A stretch of DNA of 64,000 bases, from contig NZ_LWQT01000109.1 of the NCBI RefSeq assembly GCF_001650715.1, positions 152,461 to 216,460 on the forward strand, in the 5' to 3' direction. The position numbers were made by a program, and so were the translations under genes. Under the pieces are notes generated by a model. It saw nothing but the letters and a program-made list of their open reading frames with translations, searched no databases and had not been told where the DNA came from. Of the stretch, positions 1 through 7,842 are shown piece by piece. The stretch is from Paramagnetospirillum marisnigri (GTDB taxonomy: Bacteria; Pseudomonadota; Alphaproteobacteria; Rhodospirillales; Magnetospirillaceae). The number at the start of each line of letters is the position of its first letter. Within the stretch, counting starts at the first letter, position 1.

Positions 1-1
1 C

Positions 2-604
2 GAGGCCGAAGCCGAGGCCAAGGGTAAGGACGGCAAGCGGAATGTCAGGCGCTACCGGTCCAGCTTCCTGCGGCTGCTGAAGGGCTGGGGTTATGATTCC
101 AACGGCCCCGAGGGCGCCGTCCTGAAAGGATGGGTGGAAAGCCGCTTTGGCCTGTTCCCCACCTATCATAAGGAGATGATCACCCGTTTTTCCACGGCTG
201 GCTGGATGGCCTATGTGGAAGAGAAGATGTCCTCGCGCTTCCACAACAATTCCATCTACTGCCAGCTCGACATGCTCTACGAGTTCTGTCAGTGGGCGCT
301 GACCCGCCATGTGGCGGTGGGAAAGCGCCATGTCACCCTGTACCGGGGCATCAACTCCTTCGACGAGCACCAGATCGTCGAGCGCATCGACAAGAAGACC
401 GTGGTGATGCGCCTCAACAACCTGGCGTCCTTTTCCAGCGACCGCACCGTGGCCGACTGTTTCGGCGACACCATCCTGACGGTGTCGGTGCCGCTGGTGA
501 AAATCGTCTTCTTCAACACCCTGCTCCCCATTCACCCGCTGAAGGGCGAGGGCGAGTACCTAGTGGTCGGGGGCGATTACCGCGTCTCCGCCTCCTATTT
601 TTAA
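2..604 (+). CDS. draT: DraT, NAD+-dinitrogen-reductase ADP-ribosyltransferase (5' truncated by window edge)
   Basis: Transfers ADP-ribose from NAD+ to an arginine of dinitrogenase reductase (NifH) and so switches nitrogenase off in response to ammonium or darkness. The frame is open from base 2, so the gene starts before the window and the last 200 codons are visible. Recognisable family segments are YRSSFLRLLKGWGYDSN, VESRFGLFPTYHKEMI and the NAD-binding-like stretch VTLYRGINSFDEHQI. The GTG at 134 is internal and should not be taken as the start. It lies 17 bp ahead of draG, consistent with a draTG operon. Roughly the first quarter of the usual protein of about 270-290 residues is missing. 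The family call is firm. Confidence 0.93.
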   Translation, partial: EAEAEAKGKDGKRNVRRYRSSFLRLLKGWGYDSNGPEGAVLKGWVESRFGLFPTYHKEMITRFSTAGWMAYVEEKMSSRFHNNSIYCQLDMLYEFCQWALTRHVAVGKRHVTLYRGINSFDEHQIVERIDKKTVVMRLNNLASFSSDRTVADCFGDTILTVSVPLVKIVFFNTLLPIHPLKGEGEYLVVGGDYRVSASYF

Positions 605-621
605 AGAGAAAGAGTCCGATC

Positions 622-1506
622 ATGAGCGTTCCGTCCCTGTTTGATCGTGCCCTGGGCGCCTATCTCGGCTTCGCCGTCGGCGACGCACTGGGCGCCACTG
701 TCGAATTCCTGACAAAAGGCGAAATCCAGGAAAAGTACGGCGTCCACCGCAAGATGATCGGCGGCGGCTGGCTGCATCTGGCGCCGGGCCAGATCACCGA
801 CGACACCGAGATGACGCTCTGCCTGGGCCGCTCCCTGATCAACAAGGGAACCCTGGATGCCAAGGATGTCTGCGACGAATTCGCCGAGTGGCTGAAGACC
901 GGACCGGTGGATGTGGGCAACACCTGTCGCCGCGGCATCCGCCGTTACATGACCCATGGCAGCGTTGAAGGCCCCTATTGCGAGGGCGATGGCGGCAACG
1001 GCGCCGCCATGCGCAATCTGCCGGTGGCGCTGGCGACCCTGGGCAAACCCGAACTGATGGAACAGTGGACCCTGGCCCAATGCCACATCACCCACCACCA
1101 CCCGCTATCGGACGACGCCTCGGTGACCCTGGGACGCATGGTGCAGGAACTGGTGCTGGGCAACGGCATGAAGGCGGCGCGCGAGGAGGCGGGCAAGCTG
1201 GTGGACAAACACAAGAGCTTCCGCTTCGAATCGGTCCGCTTCCAGTCCACCGCCTATATCGTCGACACCATGCAGACGGTGCTGCACTACTATTTCATCA
1301 CCGACTCTTTCCGGAACTGCCTGATCGAAGTGGTCAACCAGGGCGGCGACGCCGACACCACCGGCGCCATCGTCGGCATGCTGGCCGGTGCCACCTATGG
1401 GGTGCAGGACATCCCGGCGCCATGGCTGAGCAAGCTGGACAAGAAGGTGGCCTCGGACATCCGCACCCAGGTCAACGGATTGCTGAAGCTGGCGGACGCG
1501 TCGTAG
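622..1506 (+). CDS. draG: DraG, ADP-ribosyl-[dinitrogen reductase] glycohydrolase
   Basis: Removes the ADP-ribose placed by DraT and so reactivates nitrogenase reductase. The protein has 294 residues, normal for the family. The N-terminus AYLGFAVGDALGATVEF and the acidic di-metal motifs QITDDTEMTL and NQGGDADTTGAIVGM are those of the ADP-ribosylglycohydrolase fold that binds two metal ions. I chose the ATG at 622 (MSVPSLFDRALG) because it begins just before the conserved domain and follows the purine-rich AAAGAGAAAGAG. A much longer frame open from 292 overlaps draT and is not credible. It is cotranscribed with draT by spacing. Confidence 0.95.
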   Translation: MSVPSLFDRALGAYLGFAVGDALGATVEFLTKGEIQEKYGVHRKMIGGGWLHLAPGQITDDTEMTLCLGRSLINKGTLDAKDVCDEFAEWLKTGPVDVGNTCRRGIRRYMTHGSVEGPYCEGDGGNGAAMRNLPVALATLGKPELMEQWTLAQCHITHHHPLSDDASVTLGRMVQELVLGNGMKAAREEAGKLVDKHKSFRFESVRFQSTAYIVDTMQTVLHYYFITDSFRNCLIEVVNQGGDADTTGAIVGMLAGATYGVQDIPAPWLSKLDKKVASDIRTQVNGLLKLADAS

Positions 1507-1514
1507 CACTCATA

Positions 1515-1564
1515 CAAAGTTGAAGGGGCGGCAAAGTTGAAGGGGCGGCAAAGTTGAAGGGGCG
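1515..1564 (+). repeat. Three tandem copies of a 17-bp unit after draG
   Basis: The unit CAAAGTTGAAGGGGCGG occurs three times head to tail at 1515-1531, 1532-1548 and 1549-1564 (the last copy lacks the final base). It begins 8 bp after the draG stop. The third copy supplies the left arm of the hairpin at 1557-1584, so repeat number does not alter the hairpin. Confidence 0.9.
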
Positions 1565-1584
1565 CCCCTCGCGGGACGCCCCTT
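1557..1584. terminator. Candidate bidirectional terminator between draG and the FeSII gene
   Basis: The arms AAGGGGCG (1557-1564) and CGCCCCTT (1577-1584) form an 8-bp stem between two convergent genes. There is no long T tract on either strand, so intrinsic termination is plausible but weakly supported. Confidence 0.5.
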
Positions 1585-1609
1585 CGTCGATCTGCGAGCT
1601 TCCGCCACC

Positions 1610-1993
1610 TTACCGCCGCAGATCGATCTCGACGCCCGGCTCACCCGAGAATTCCACCAGGATATCCTCGTTGCGGACGATGTACTGACAGGCCAGCCGG
1701 TAGGGCGGGGGCATGTCGTTGGTTTCGGCATCGGCCAGTTGGGCCTTGGTCAGCTTGCCGTTCACCGACAGGGTCACCTTTTCCTTGTCGGTCAGATGGA
1801 TGCCCGACGGACGCTTGTCGTCCAGGATGGTGACCTTGATCAGGCAGGAGCCGCACTGGCCGTCCTGGCACTGGCAGGGAATGGCAACGCCATGCTGCTT
1901 GGCGACGCCCAGCAGGGTCTTGTTGTCGCCCGCCACCGCATAGACGGTGATGTCCTTTTCCAGGGTGGGCGCGCTGAAGGTTACATTGGCCAT
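1610..1993 (-). CDS. Shethna-type FeSII [2Fe-2S] ferredoxin
   Basis: A 127-residue [2Fe-2S] protein. The cluster ligands are visible as CQDGQCGSC (Cys42, Cys47, Cys50), with a fourth Cys near 102 in YRLACQYIV. It reads closely along its length like Azotobacter FeSII (Shethna protein II): TLLGVA near the N-terminus, LTDKEK in the middle, PPPYRLACQ and VEFSGEPG near the end. In Azotobacter FeSII binds both nitrogenase components under oxygen stress and gives reversible conformational protection. The ATG at 1993 follows GGAGAGGA. It is the last gene of the nifB operon, 32 bp after the SIR2-like gene. The similarity is from memory of the Azotobacter protein, not from a search. Confidence 0.85.
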   Translation of the reverse strand: MANVTFSAPTLEKDITVYAVAGDNKTLLGVAKQHGVAIPCQCQDGQCGSCLIKVTILDDKRPSGIHLTDKEKVTLSVNGKLTKAQLADAETNDMPPPYRLACQYIVRNEDILVEFSGEPGVEIDLRR

Positions 1994-2025
1994 GGTCTTT
2001 TGGTCCTCTCCAAGGTTTGGGTGGC

Positions 2026-2874
2026 TCAGTTGGCCGCGGTCAGGGTGGCAACCGCCTCGGACAGCGGCATGGTCACGGGCTTGATGCCTTCCAGTTCCAG
2101 GAACTTGTACTCGTTGCGGGTCAGGTCCTCGGGAACAACGGCATAGCGTGGGCCGCCGGAGCGCTTGCAGATCTGGCGGGCGAAGGTCCGCAGGATCTGG
2201 TCGTAGAAGCGACAGCCCAGGAAGACGAAGCCCCTGCCCGCCCGGCGGGTCTTCACCGCCTCGGGAATGGGGGTCTGGATGTCGATATCGGTCAGCACCT
2301 CCACATAGTCGGAGTCCGACACCAGCACGTCGCCGGTGGGCTGCGCCGCCCCGTGGGGCTTGTAGAGCACGGTGCCCCAGTTGTCGGCCTGATCGTCGGC
2401 GACGATGGCACCATCGGGGGTGACCGCCCGGGTCCAGACGCCGCCGTCGATGCGCCGTGCCTTGGAGGCGCCCTGGATGATGCCCCAGTCGGTGCGACCG
2501 GCGGCGTTCAGCGCTTCACGCATGGCGCCGTCATACCAGGTGTCGACGATCAGCGGCAGCTTGGGCAGCCCGGCCAGCCAGCGGTGCAGGGCATTGGGCT
2601 CGGGGACCGTCTTGAAGATGTCCGCCATCATGCGGTCGACGGTGACCCGGTGCTTATGGGTCTCGATATACTGGGCGGCGTGCCACAGATTCTGTTTGAT
2701 ACGGCCGGGAACCCCGACCTTGCTCGCCATCAGCAGCGACAGCTCGCGCGCTCCCGACGGCACCGGCGAAGCGCCATCCACCAGCAGAACATCCGGCCCC
2801 AGGAAAGGGATCAGATTGCCCGCGGCGATTTCGCCACCGATTCCGGCCAGGAGAGACGTGGGGGAGTCCAGCAT
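2026..2874 (-). CDS. SIR2-like (SIR2_2) protein in the nif operon
   Basis: A 282-residue protein whose layout matches the SIR2-like domain. IPFLGPDVLL stands near the N-terminus where classical sirtuins have GAGxS. TWYDGAMREAL resembles the usual TNYD segment, KPHG resembles the LHG segment, and FLGCRFYDQILRTFA resembles the terminal Rossmann strand. SIR2-fold proteins bind NAD+ and act as deacylases or NAD-degrading or NAD-sensing enzymes; which applies here is unknown. The start ATG at 2874 lies 2 bp after the nifT stop, so translation is probably coupled. A longer frame to 2994 overlaps nifT and is rejected. Its position suggests a role with nitrogenase. Confidence 0.8.
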   Translation of the reverse strand: MLDSPTSLLAGIGGEIAAGNLIPFLGPDVLLVDGASPVPSGARELSLLMASKVGVPGRIKQNLWHAAQYIETHKHRVTVDRMMADIFKTVPEPNALHRWLAGLPKLPLIVDTWYDGAMREALNAAGRTDWGIIQGASKARRIDGGVWTRAVTPDGAIVADDQADNWGTVLYKPHGAAQPTGDVLVSDSDYVEVLTDIDIQTPIPEAVKTRRAGRGFVFLGCRFYDQILRTFARQICKRSGGPRYAVVPEDLTRNEYKFLELEGIKPVTMPLSEAVATLTAAN

Positions 2875-2876
2875 GG

Positions 2877-3092
2877 TCACTCCTCGCCGCCGCCGATCTT
2901 GCGGGCCTCCACCGTGATGGGCAGCCGGGTGTCGGCCGGCATCTCGGGCATGGCGAAGGTCCAGCCGTTGGCGATCTTCGCCCAACCGCCCCACAGTCCT
3001 TCCTTTTCCATCTCGACCACGTTCTCTTCCAGGTCCTTCTTGGGGACATAGATCTCGTAGACTTCACCCTTCTTGCGGACCATGACCTTCAT
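2877..3092 (-). CDS. nifT: NifT/FixU family protein
   Basis: A 71-residue protein with the full NifT/FixU pattern: it begins MKVMVRKKGEVYEIYVPKKD, then carries EKEGLWGG, a NGW core and LPITVEARK near the end. The molecular role of NifT is not established, although the gene is almost always in nif operons. Its ATG overlaps the nifZ stop by four bases (ATGA), and the SIR2-like gene starts 2 bp after its stop. Confidence 0.93.
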   Translation of the reverse strand: MKVMVRKKGEVYEIYVPKKDLEENVVEMEKEGLWGGWAKIANGWTFAMPEMPADTRLPITVEARKIGGGEE

Positions 3093-3358
3093 GACGGCAT
3101 TCCCTCCAATTCGTGAGCCCGCATTCCCACCAGACGCTCGGCATCGACGAATTCGACCGCGTAGATGTAGAAACGGTTGAGATAGGTGCCCACATTGTGG
3201 ACATAGCCGACCTCGCCCTTGCGGATCAGGACCTCGCCCATCTTGGCACCGGGATAGGTCCCGTCGTTACGGACATCCCGCAGCGAGACGACCTGATCGC
3301 CGCGCTCGAACGTGGGCGGTTCCCACAGTTCGAAGACTTCTTCCGCCGCGTCGCTCAT
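3089..3358 (-). CDS. nifZ: NifZ family protein
   Basis: An 89-residue NifZ protein. The family hallmarks visible are FERGDQVVSLRDVRNDGTYP, IRKGEVGYVHNVGTYL and FIYAVEFVD. NifZ acts in maturation of the P-cluster of the MoFe protein. It sits 66 bp after the small ferredoxin gene and overlaps nifT by four bases, so it belongs to the nifB operon. Confidence 0.94.
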   Translation of the reverse strand: MSDAAEEVFELWEPPTFERGDQVVSLRDVRNDGTYPGAKMGEVLIRKGEVGYVHNVGTYLNRFYIYAVEFVDAERLVGMRAHELEGMPS

Positions 3359-3424
3359 GGGCCACTCCTATCCTCGGATTGCCGACGGGCCGCCTTGGCG
3401 CGGCCCGCCGCCTTCGGTCGGGCG

Positions 3425-3613
3425 TCAGCCCTGGACGATGCAGCCCTCGACCGGGCAGACCGCCTGGCACTTGGTGGCGTCGCCGTCGCATTCGGTGCAG
3501 GCCGAGGCCTTGATCACATAGGTGCCGCCCTTGCTGCTGATGGCGGCATTGGGGCATTCGAATTCACACGCACCACAGGAGGTGCACTCGTCAGCGATGA
3601 TCTTGAGAGCCAT
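3425..3613 (-). CDS. 2[4Fe-4S] ferredoxin (FdxN/NifB-associated type)
   Basis: A 62-residue ferredoxin. The first cluster motif is [12 protein letters not shown]. The second is [16 protein letters not shown], with an enlarged spacing between its second and third Cys that is typical of nif-linked and Allochromatium-type ferredoxins. It probably gives electrons to NifB or to nitrogenase. It follows nifB by 47 bp and precedes nifZ, and a GGAGA sequence lies ahead of the ATG. Confidence 0.92.
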   Translation of the reverse strand: MALKIIADECTSCGACEFECPNAAISSKGGTYVIKASACTECDGDATKCQAVCPVEGCIVQG

Positions 3614-3660
3614 GATGTTCTCCTTCCTTCTCTAAGCCGGGCGGGCCGCTTTGGGGCCGG

Positions 3661-5145
3661 TCAGGCGATGGACGCGGACTCGGTCCTGGTGCCGAACCGT
3701 TCGGCGTACCAGGCCGCGACCGCGGTCTCGATATATTCGAACGGGTAGAGGTCGACGGCCTCGATCCCCGCTTTCTTCAGGTCATCCTTGGGGCAGCGGC
3801 CGATCTTGGCCACGAAGACGGTGTCGATGCCTTCCAGCGCCGCCAGGACCACATCCAGCTTGTCGTCGTCGCCATAGCCGCCGACACAGTAGTTGTCGGC
3901 CTTGCGATGGCCCGAGAAGCGCACGCCCTTGGCGTCCACCTCGAAAATCTGGAATTCCTGGGCATGGCCGAAATGCTGGTTGATGCGGCCGCCGCCCTTG
4001 GTGCAGATGGCGACCAGCTTGCGCGGGGCCTCTTCCACGGTCTCGGCCAGTTCGGCCTCGGCCACCGCCACCGCCTTGTTATGGTCGGCGCGCTCGCGCT
4101 CCACCACTTCGCGGTACAGGCGACGGGGCTCGGGATCGTAGCTCGGCATCTCGGGGATCTTGTCCAGGGTGAAGTCCTGGGACAGGTCCTCGCCCAGCAT
4201 GCCCACCGCGTCGGCGCGACACTGGCGGCAGTGGCGCATCAGATTGGCGCCGCCCGCCAGCTTGTCCTGAATATCCTTCAACTCGGCGGGCTTGGGGCCG
4301 CGCTGGCCCGACAGGCCGAAGGCGGTACCGTGTGCAGCGTCGGAAATCAGCGGCATCACATTGTGCAAGAAGGCGCCGCGCGCCTTGATGGCGGCGTTGA
4401 CCTCCAGCAGATGCTGATCATTGATGCCGGGGATCATCACCGAGTTGATCTTGGTCAGGATGCCCTTCTCGGTCAGGCGCTCGAGGCCTTCCATCTGCCG
4501 CTCGTGCAGGATGCGGGCGCCCTCGACGCCGGTGTAGCGCTTGCCCTTGAAGTAGATCCAGGGATAGATCAGCGCGCCGATCTCGGGGTCCACCATGTTG
4601 ATGGTGATGGTGACGTGGTCGATATTGTGCTCGGCCAGCTCATCCACATGGTCGGGCAGCGCCAGGCCATTGGTGGAGACGCAGAATTTCAGGTCGGGCA
4701 GCACCTTGGACACTTCGCGGAAGGTGGCCGAGGTATGGCGCCAATCGAACATGGAGTCGCCGGGACCGGCAATGCCCAGCACCGAAAGCTGCGGCACCTT
4801 GTTGGCCACCGCCACCACCTTGCGCGCCGCCTGTTCCGGGGTCAGCTTCTCGCTGGTGACGCCGGGGCGCGATTCGTTGGCGCAGTCATACTTGCGGTTA
4901 CAGTAGTTGCACTGGATGTTGCAGGCTGGGGCGACCGCCACATGCATGCGGGCGAAGTAGTGATGGGCCTGCTCGGAATAGCAGGGATGGTCCTTCACCT
5001 TCTCCCAGATATGGGCGGGCATGTCGCCCTGGGCATCGGACGAGCCGCAGGAGCTCGAGGAACAGCCGCCGCCGACAGCGGGCGCGACTTCGGAAACCGG
5101 GCGGGACCGCGTGATGCTGGTCAGGGGTACGACGTTGCTGGACAC
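3661..5145 (-). CDS. nifB: NifB, FeMo-cofactor biosynthesis radical SAM protein
   Basis: Builds NifB-co, the Fe-S core of the FeMo cofactor, by a radical SAM reaction. The radical SAM cysteines are in CNIQCNYC (residues 75-82), followed by CNRKYDCANESRPGV. The last 110 or so residues form a NifX/NafY-like cofactor-binding domain, GGGRINQHFGHAQEFQIFEV. I place the start at GTG 5145 (MSSNVVPLTS) because GAGGAG lies just upstream and NifB proteins begin with this type of leader, giving 494 residues. A frame open to 5253 would run over the promoter. It is the first gene of the operon down to FeSII, driven by the sigma-54 promoter at 5184-5199. Confidence 0.96.
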   Translation of the reverse strand: MSSNVVPLTSITRSRPVSEVAPAVGGGCSSSSCGSSDAQGDMPAHIWEKVKDHPCYSEQAHHYFARMHVAVAPACNIQCNYCNRKYDCANESRPGVTSEKLTPEQAARKVVAVANKVPQLSVLGIAGPGDSMFDWRHTSATFREVSKVLPDLKFCVSTNGLALPDHVDELAEHNIDHVTITINMVDPEIGALIYPWIYFKGKRYTGVEGARILHERQMEGLERLTEKGILTKINSVMIPGINDQHLLEVNAAIKARGAFLHNVMPLISDAAHGTAFGLSGQRGPKPAELKDIQDKLAGGANLMRHCRQCRADAVGMLGEDLSQDFTLDKIPEMPSYDPEPRRLYREVVERERADHNKAVAVAEAELAETVEEAPRKLVAICTKGGGRINQHFGHAQEFQIFEVDAKGVRFSGHRKADNYCVGGYGDDDKLDVVLAALEGIDTVFVAKIGRCPKDDLKKAGIEAVDLYPFEYIETAVAAWYAERFGTRTESASIA

Positions 5146-5183
5146 CGGCAGTCTCCTCGTCAAAGGGATCACGAGAAGGCTAT

Positions 5184-5199
5184 TGCAATGCCGATGCCA
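5184..5199 (-). promoter_or_regulatory. Sigma-54 (-24/-12) promoter of nifB
   Basis: On the minus strand this reads TGGCATCGGCATTGCA, close to the consensus TGGCACG-N4-TTGCW with GG and GC at the correct 12-base spacing. It lies about 40 bp ahead of the GTG start, in the gap between nifA and nifB, with a NifA site upstream. Confidence 0.85.
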
Positions 5200-5245
5200 G
5201 ATTGTGCAGCGCCGAAAAACGGCGGATTTCCGCGATTCAGGCCTC

Positions 5246-5261
5246 TGTCGCATGTGCGACA
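5246..5261 (-). promoter_or_regulatory. NifA upstream activator sequence for nifB
   Basis: TGT-N10-ACA occurs as TGTCGCATGTGCGACA, inside a longer perfect palindrome (TCTGTCGCATGTGCGACAGA). It sits roughly 80 bp upstream of the expected nifB transcript start, a normal distance for NifA, and just outside the nifA stop codon. Confidence 0.85.
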
Positions 5262-5275
5262 GAGCGTCGCGGATG

Positions 5276-6979
5276 CTACAACTGGCGGACTTCGATGTTG
5301 TGTTTCTTCAGGGCGTAGCCGATCTGGCGCGGGGTCAGCCCCAGCAGACGGGCGGCCTTGGCCTGGACCCAGCCGCATTTTTCCATGGCCTGGACCAGAC
5401 GGTCGCGTTCCGAGGCGTCGTCTCCCAGCTCGGCGGGCATCCCCGCCTCGCTTTGCGCCGCCGGGGCATCGGCCACGGACGGGGCGACGGGATGGGGATG
5501 GGAGTGCGACTGAGGCGGCACCAGCGGGCCGGTGGGCACCGGCACCGGATTGGAGCGCTGGTTCACCACCGGCTGCGCCTCCTTGCTCCACAGGCTCGAC
5601 GACAGACAGGTGTCGCGGTTGCACGACAGGTCCATCTGGTCGATCACCTGGCCCCGGGTCATGGTGGCGGTGCGATAGACGCAGTTTTCCAGCTCGCGCA
5701 CATTGCCGGGGAAATAACAGCGCTGCAGCGCCTCGAGGGCATTGTGCGAGAAGGTGAGCTTGCGGCCGTTCTCGGTGTTGAACTGCTTCAGGAAATACAT
5801 GGCCAGCAGCGGGATGTCGCCCTGGCGCTCGCGCAGCGGCGGCAGGAAGATGGGCACCACGTTGAGGCGGAAATAGAGGTCGGAGCGGAAGCTGCCCTCG
5901 CTTACCGCCTTTTCCAGGTCGCGGTTGGTGGCGGCCACCAGTCGGACATCGACCTTGACGGTCTTGGTGCCGCCGACGCGCTCGAACTCGCCTTCCTGCA
6001 GCACCCGCAACAGCTTGGCCTGGAAATTGGACGAAATCTCGCCGATCTCGTCCAGGAACAAGGTGCCGGTATGGGCCAGCTCGAACCGGCCCTTGCGATC
6101 GGCCACCGCGCCGGTGAACGAACCCTTCTCGTGGCCGAACAGCTCGGATTCCAGCACACTCTCAGACAGCGCCGCGCAATTGACCTTGATGAAGGGCTTT
6201 TGCGCCCGGGGCGACAGGATATGGACGGCACGGGCCACCAGTTCCTTGCCGGTGCCGCTTTCGCCGCGCAACAAGATGGTGGCCTTGGTGGAGGCCGCCT
6301 GCTGCACCTGGGCGAATACCCGGGTCATGGCCTCGGAATTGCCGACCACATCCTCCAGTCCCTGGATGGGCAGGCTCGGCCCCACATCGGCCATCTGCTT
6401 CTGCAGGCGGGTGGTGTCGGCCATCAAGGTGGAGCGGTCGTTGGCGATCTTGCGGTGGAGGGCGGCGGTCTGACCGATCAGGGTGGCGACCATGGTCAGG
6501 AAGCGTAAATCGTGCTCGAAGGTGTATTGGGGGCTGCCGTCCCACACCCGCTCCACCGACAGGGCGCCGAACGCCTTTTCCGTGGTCTTGATGGGAACAC
6601 AGAAGAACGAGACGTCCTCGCCTTCCAGCGCCACATTGGCGGCGATGTATTCGGACAGCAGGGGCTCGTCGGCGGCATTGGCCGCCACCATGGGAATGCC
6701 GGTGGAAATCACTTTCTCGGCGGCGGTAAAGGGGTATTTGATGCCGCCGGAACGGGCCATCTGCAGCGACATTCCGGTCACGGCGACCAGATTGGCCTTG
6801 CCGTTCTCGTCGTTCAGCAGAACCGCCCCGTGACGCATATTCAGATAGGCGGAAAGGATATTGAGAACTTCGTGGAGGGCCTTGTTAAGGTCGAGAGTCG
6901 CCCCGAGAATCTTGCTGATCTCATAGACGCCGATCAGCGGCAGGGCGCTTTCATCGCTCTTATTGACACTCATTCTCAT
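5276..6979 (-). CDS. nifA: NifA, sigma-54-dependent activator of nif genes
   Basis: A 567-residue activator. An N-terminal GAF domain (about 20-175) is followed by an AAA+ domain with Walker A GESGTGKE (239-246), a sigma-54 contact loop GSFTGA (286-291) and Walker B FLDEIGE near 308. A Fis-type HTH occupies about 533-560. Four cysteines at 421, 433, 453 and 458 give the Cys-x11-Cys-x19-Cys-x4-Cys signature of oxygen-sensitive alphaproteobacterial NifA. The GSFTGA loop differs from the usual GAFTGA at one residue. The first ATG is used; MSVNK at 6973 is an equal alternative and no clear ribosome site decides. The activator probably acts on the site at 5246-5261. Confidence 0.95.
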   Translation of the reverse strand: MRMSVNKSDESALPLIGVYEISKILGATLDLNKALHEVLNILSAYLNMRHGAVLLNDENGKANLVAVTGMSLQMARSGGIKYPFTAAEKVISTGIPMVAANAADEPLLSEYIAANVALEGEDVSFFCVPIKTTEKAFGALSVERVWDGSPQYTFEHDLRFLTMVATLIGQTAALHRKIANDRSTLMADTTRLQKQMADVGPSLPIQGLEDVVGNSEAMTRVFAQVQQAASTKATILLRGESGTGKELVARAVHILSPRAQKPFIKVNCAALSESVLESELFGHEKGSFTGAVADRKGRFELAHTGTLFLDEIGEISSNFQAKLLRVLQEGEFERVGGTKTVKVDVRLVAATNRDLEKAVSEGSFRSDLYFRLNVVPIFLPPLRERQGDIPLLAMYFLKQFNTENGRKLTFSHNALEALQRCYFPGNVRELENCVYRTATMTRGQVIDQMDLSCNRDTCLSSSLWSKEAQPVVNQRSNPVPVPTGPLVPPQSHSHPHPVAPSVADAPAAQSEAGMPAELGDDASERDRLVQAMEKCGWVQAKAARLLGLTPRQIGYALKKHNIEVRQL

Positions 6980-7345
6980 TATCAGATACCCATCACTTCC
7001 ATATCACGCCGCGATGCAGTCCCCCCCGAATTTTATCTTTTCTTGCCTCATTCTTATTCCAACCACGCCCCCACGTCCACCATCCCATGCTGACATCGGT
7101 ATGACAGAGGTGGAAATACCACGTCCCCGCAGCTTTGGCATGACCTCGTCGTCACATCAGAATGCCACATGGTGACACAGGCGTCATATGGGATAGATCG
7201 CAGGGAATAACACCCTTCCCCGCTCAGAAAATCCAGCCGTCGCCCATCGCCGAACCCGACCAAGGCCAAGACCGTCCCGACTCAAGGCTATTGCCTTTTT
7301 GTTCTTTTTTGTTTTTACTATGTTCTCGCATTGACGGAGGCTCGC
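6980..7345. other. Divergent intergenic region between nifA and a small ORF
   Basis: These 366 bases hold no credible gene. I looked for TGT-N10-ACA and -24/-12 elements facing nifA and found no convincing match, so nifA is probably not driven by sigma-54 here. A T-rich stretch around 7290-7318 and TACTAT near 7316 could belong to a promoter for the gene at 7346, but the spacing is not decisive. Confidence 0.4.
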
Positions 7346-7522
7346 ATGGACGACACCCTTGATATCACCGCGCGACGGATGATGATCCGCTTTGGCGACG
7401 CCGCAGGACGGATCGTCGCCGATCGCGCCCGTGAACTGGCCCGACGCGGTGACTGGCGCGCCCAGGACACCCAGCTATTGGTCCTCAACCGGATCGAGGC
7501 CATGGGAGTCCCCGCGCCGTGA
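7346..7522 (+). CDS. Small conserved-looking protein of unknown function upstream of DUF3572
   Basis: Encodes 58 residues beginning MDDTLDITARRMMIRFGD and rich in Arg and Ala, probably helical. I do not recognise the family. The ATG at 7346 is preceded by ACGGAGG at a good distance, and its TGA overlaps the GTG start of the following gene by four bases. The overlap and ribosome site argue for a real, translated gene coupled to its neighbour. Confidence 0.65.
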   Translation: MDDTLDITARRMMIRFGDAAGRIVADRARELARRGDWRAQDTQLLVLNRIEAMGVPAP

Positions 7523-7842
7523 TCGGGGTTACCGCCAAACAGGGCAGCGCCCCGCAGGGCGGGGCCGCCACCCAGGCCGAGATCGTCGCCCTGCGCGCCC
7601 TCGCCTGGCTGATGTCCGACGAGGACCGCGCCCTTCGCTTCCTGACCGCCAGCGGCTGCGACGCGACATCCCTGCGGCGCCGCGCCAATGACCCGCTGCT
7701 GCTGGGCTCGGTTCTGGACGTGATCATGGAGGACGAGGCCTCGCTGATCGAGTTCTCCGCCTGGGCCGACTTGGAACCCGCCGCCGCCGCCCGGGCGCGG
7801 CGCCTGCTGCCCGGCGCCTGGTCGGAGTCTCAGCTTCCATAA
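7519..7842 (+). CDS. DUF3572 family protein
   Basis: A 107-residue protein. The core ALRALAWLMSDEDRALRFL followed by TASGCDATSLRRRANDPLLL matches the alphaproteobacterial DUF3572 family, which has no assigned function. It starts at GTG 7519 overlapping the previous stop, and its end overlaps the convergent gene by 13 bp. Confidence 0.75.
   Translation: MIGVTAKQGSAPQGGAATQAEIVALRALAWLMSDEDRALRFLTASGCDATSLRRRANDPLLLGSVLDVIMEDEASLIEFSAWADLEPAAAARARRLLPGAWSESQLP

Noticed and set aside
292..1506. Long frame overlapping draT and reaching the draG stop
   Set aside because: The first 110 codons are an out-of-frame reading of draT with low-complexity residues; draG proper starts at 622.
1515..1564. 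Possible CRISPR-like array
   Set aside because: The 17-bp units are directly adjacent with no spacers.
6980..7345. NifA or sigma-54 promoter facing nifA
   Set aside because: No TGT-N10-ACA with proper spacing and no GG-N10-GC element with good flanks was found on the minus strand.
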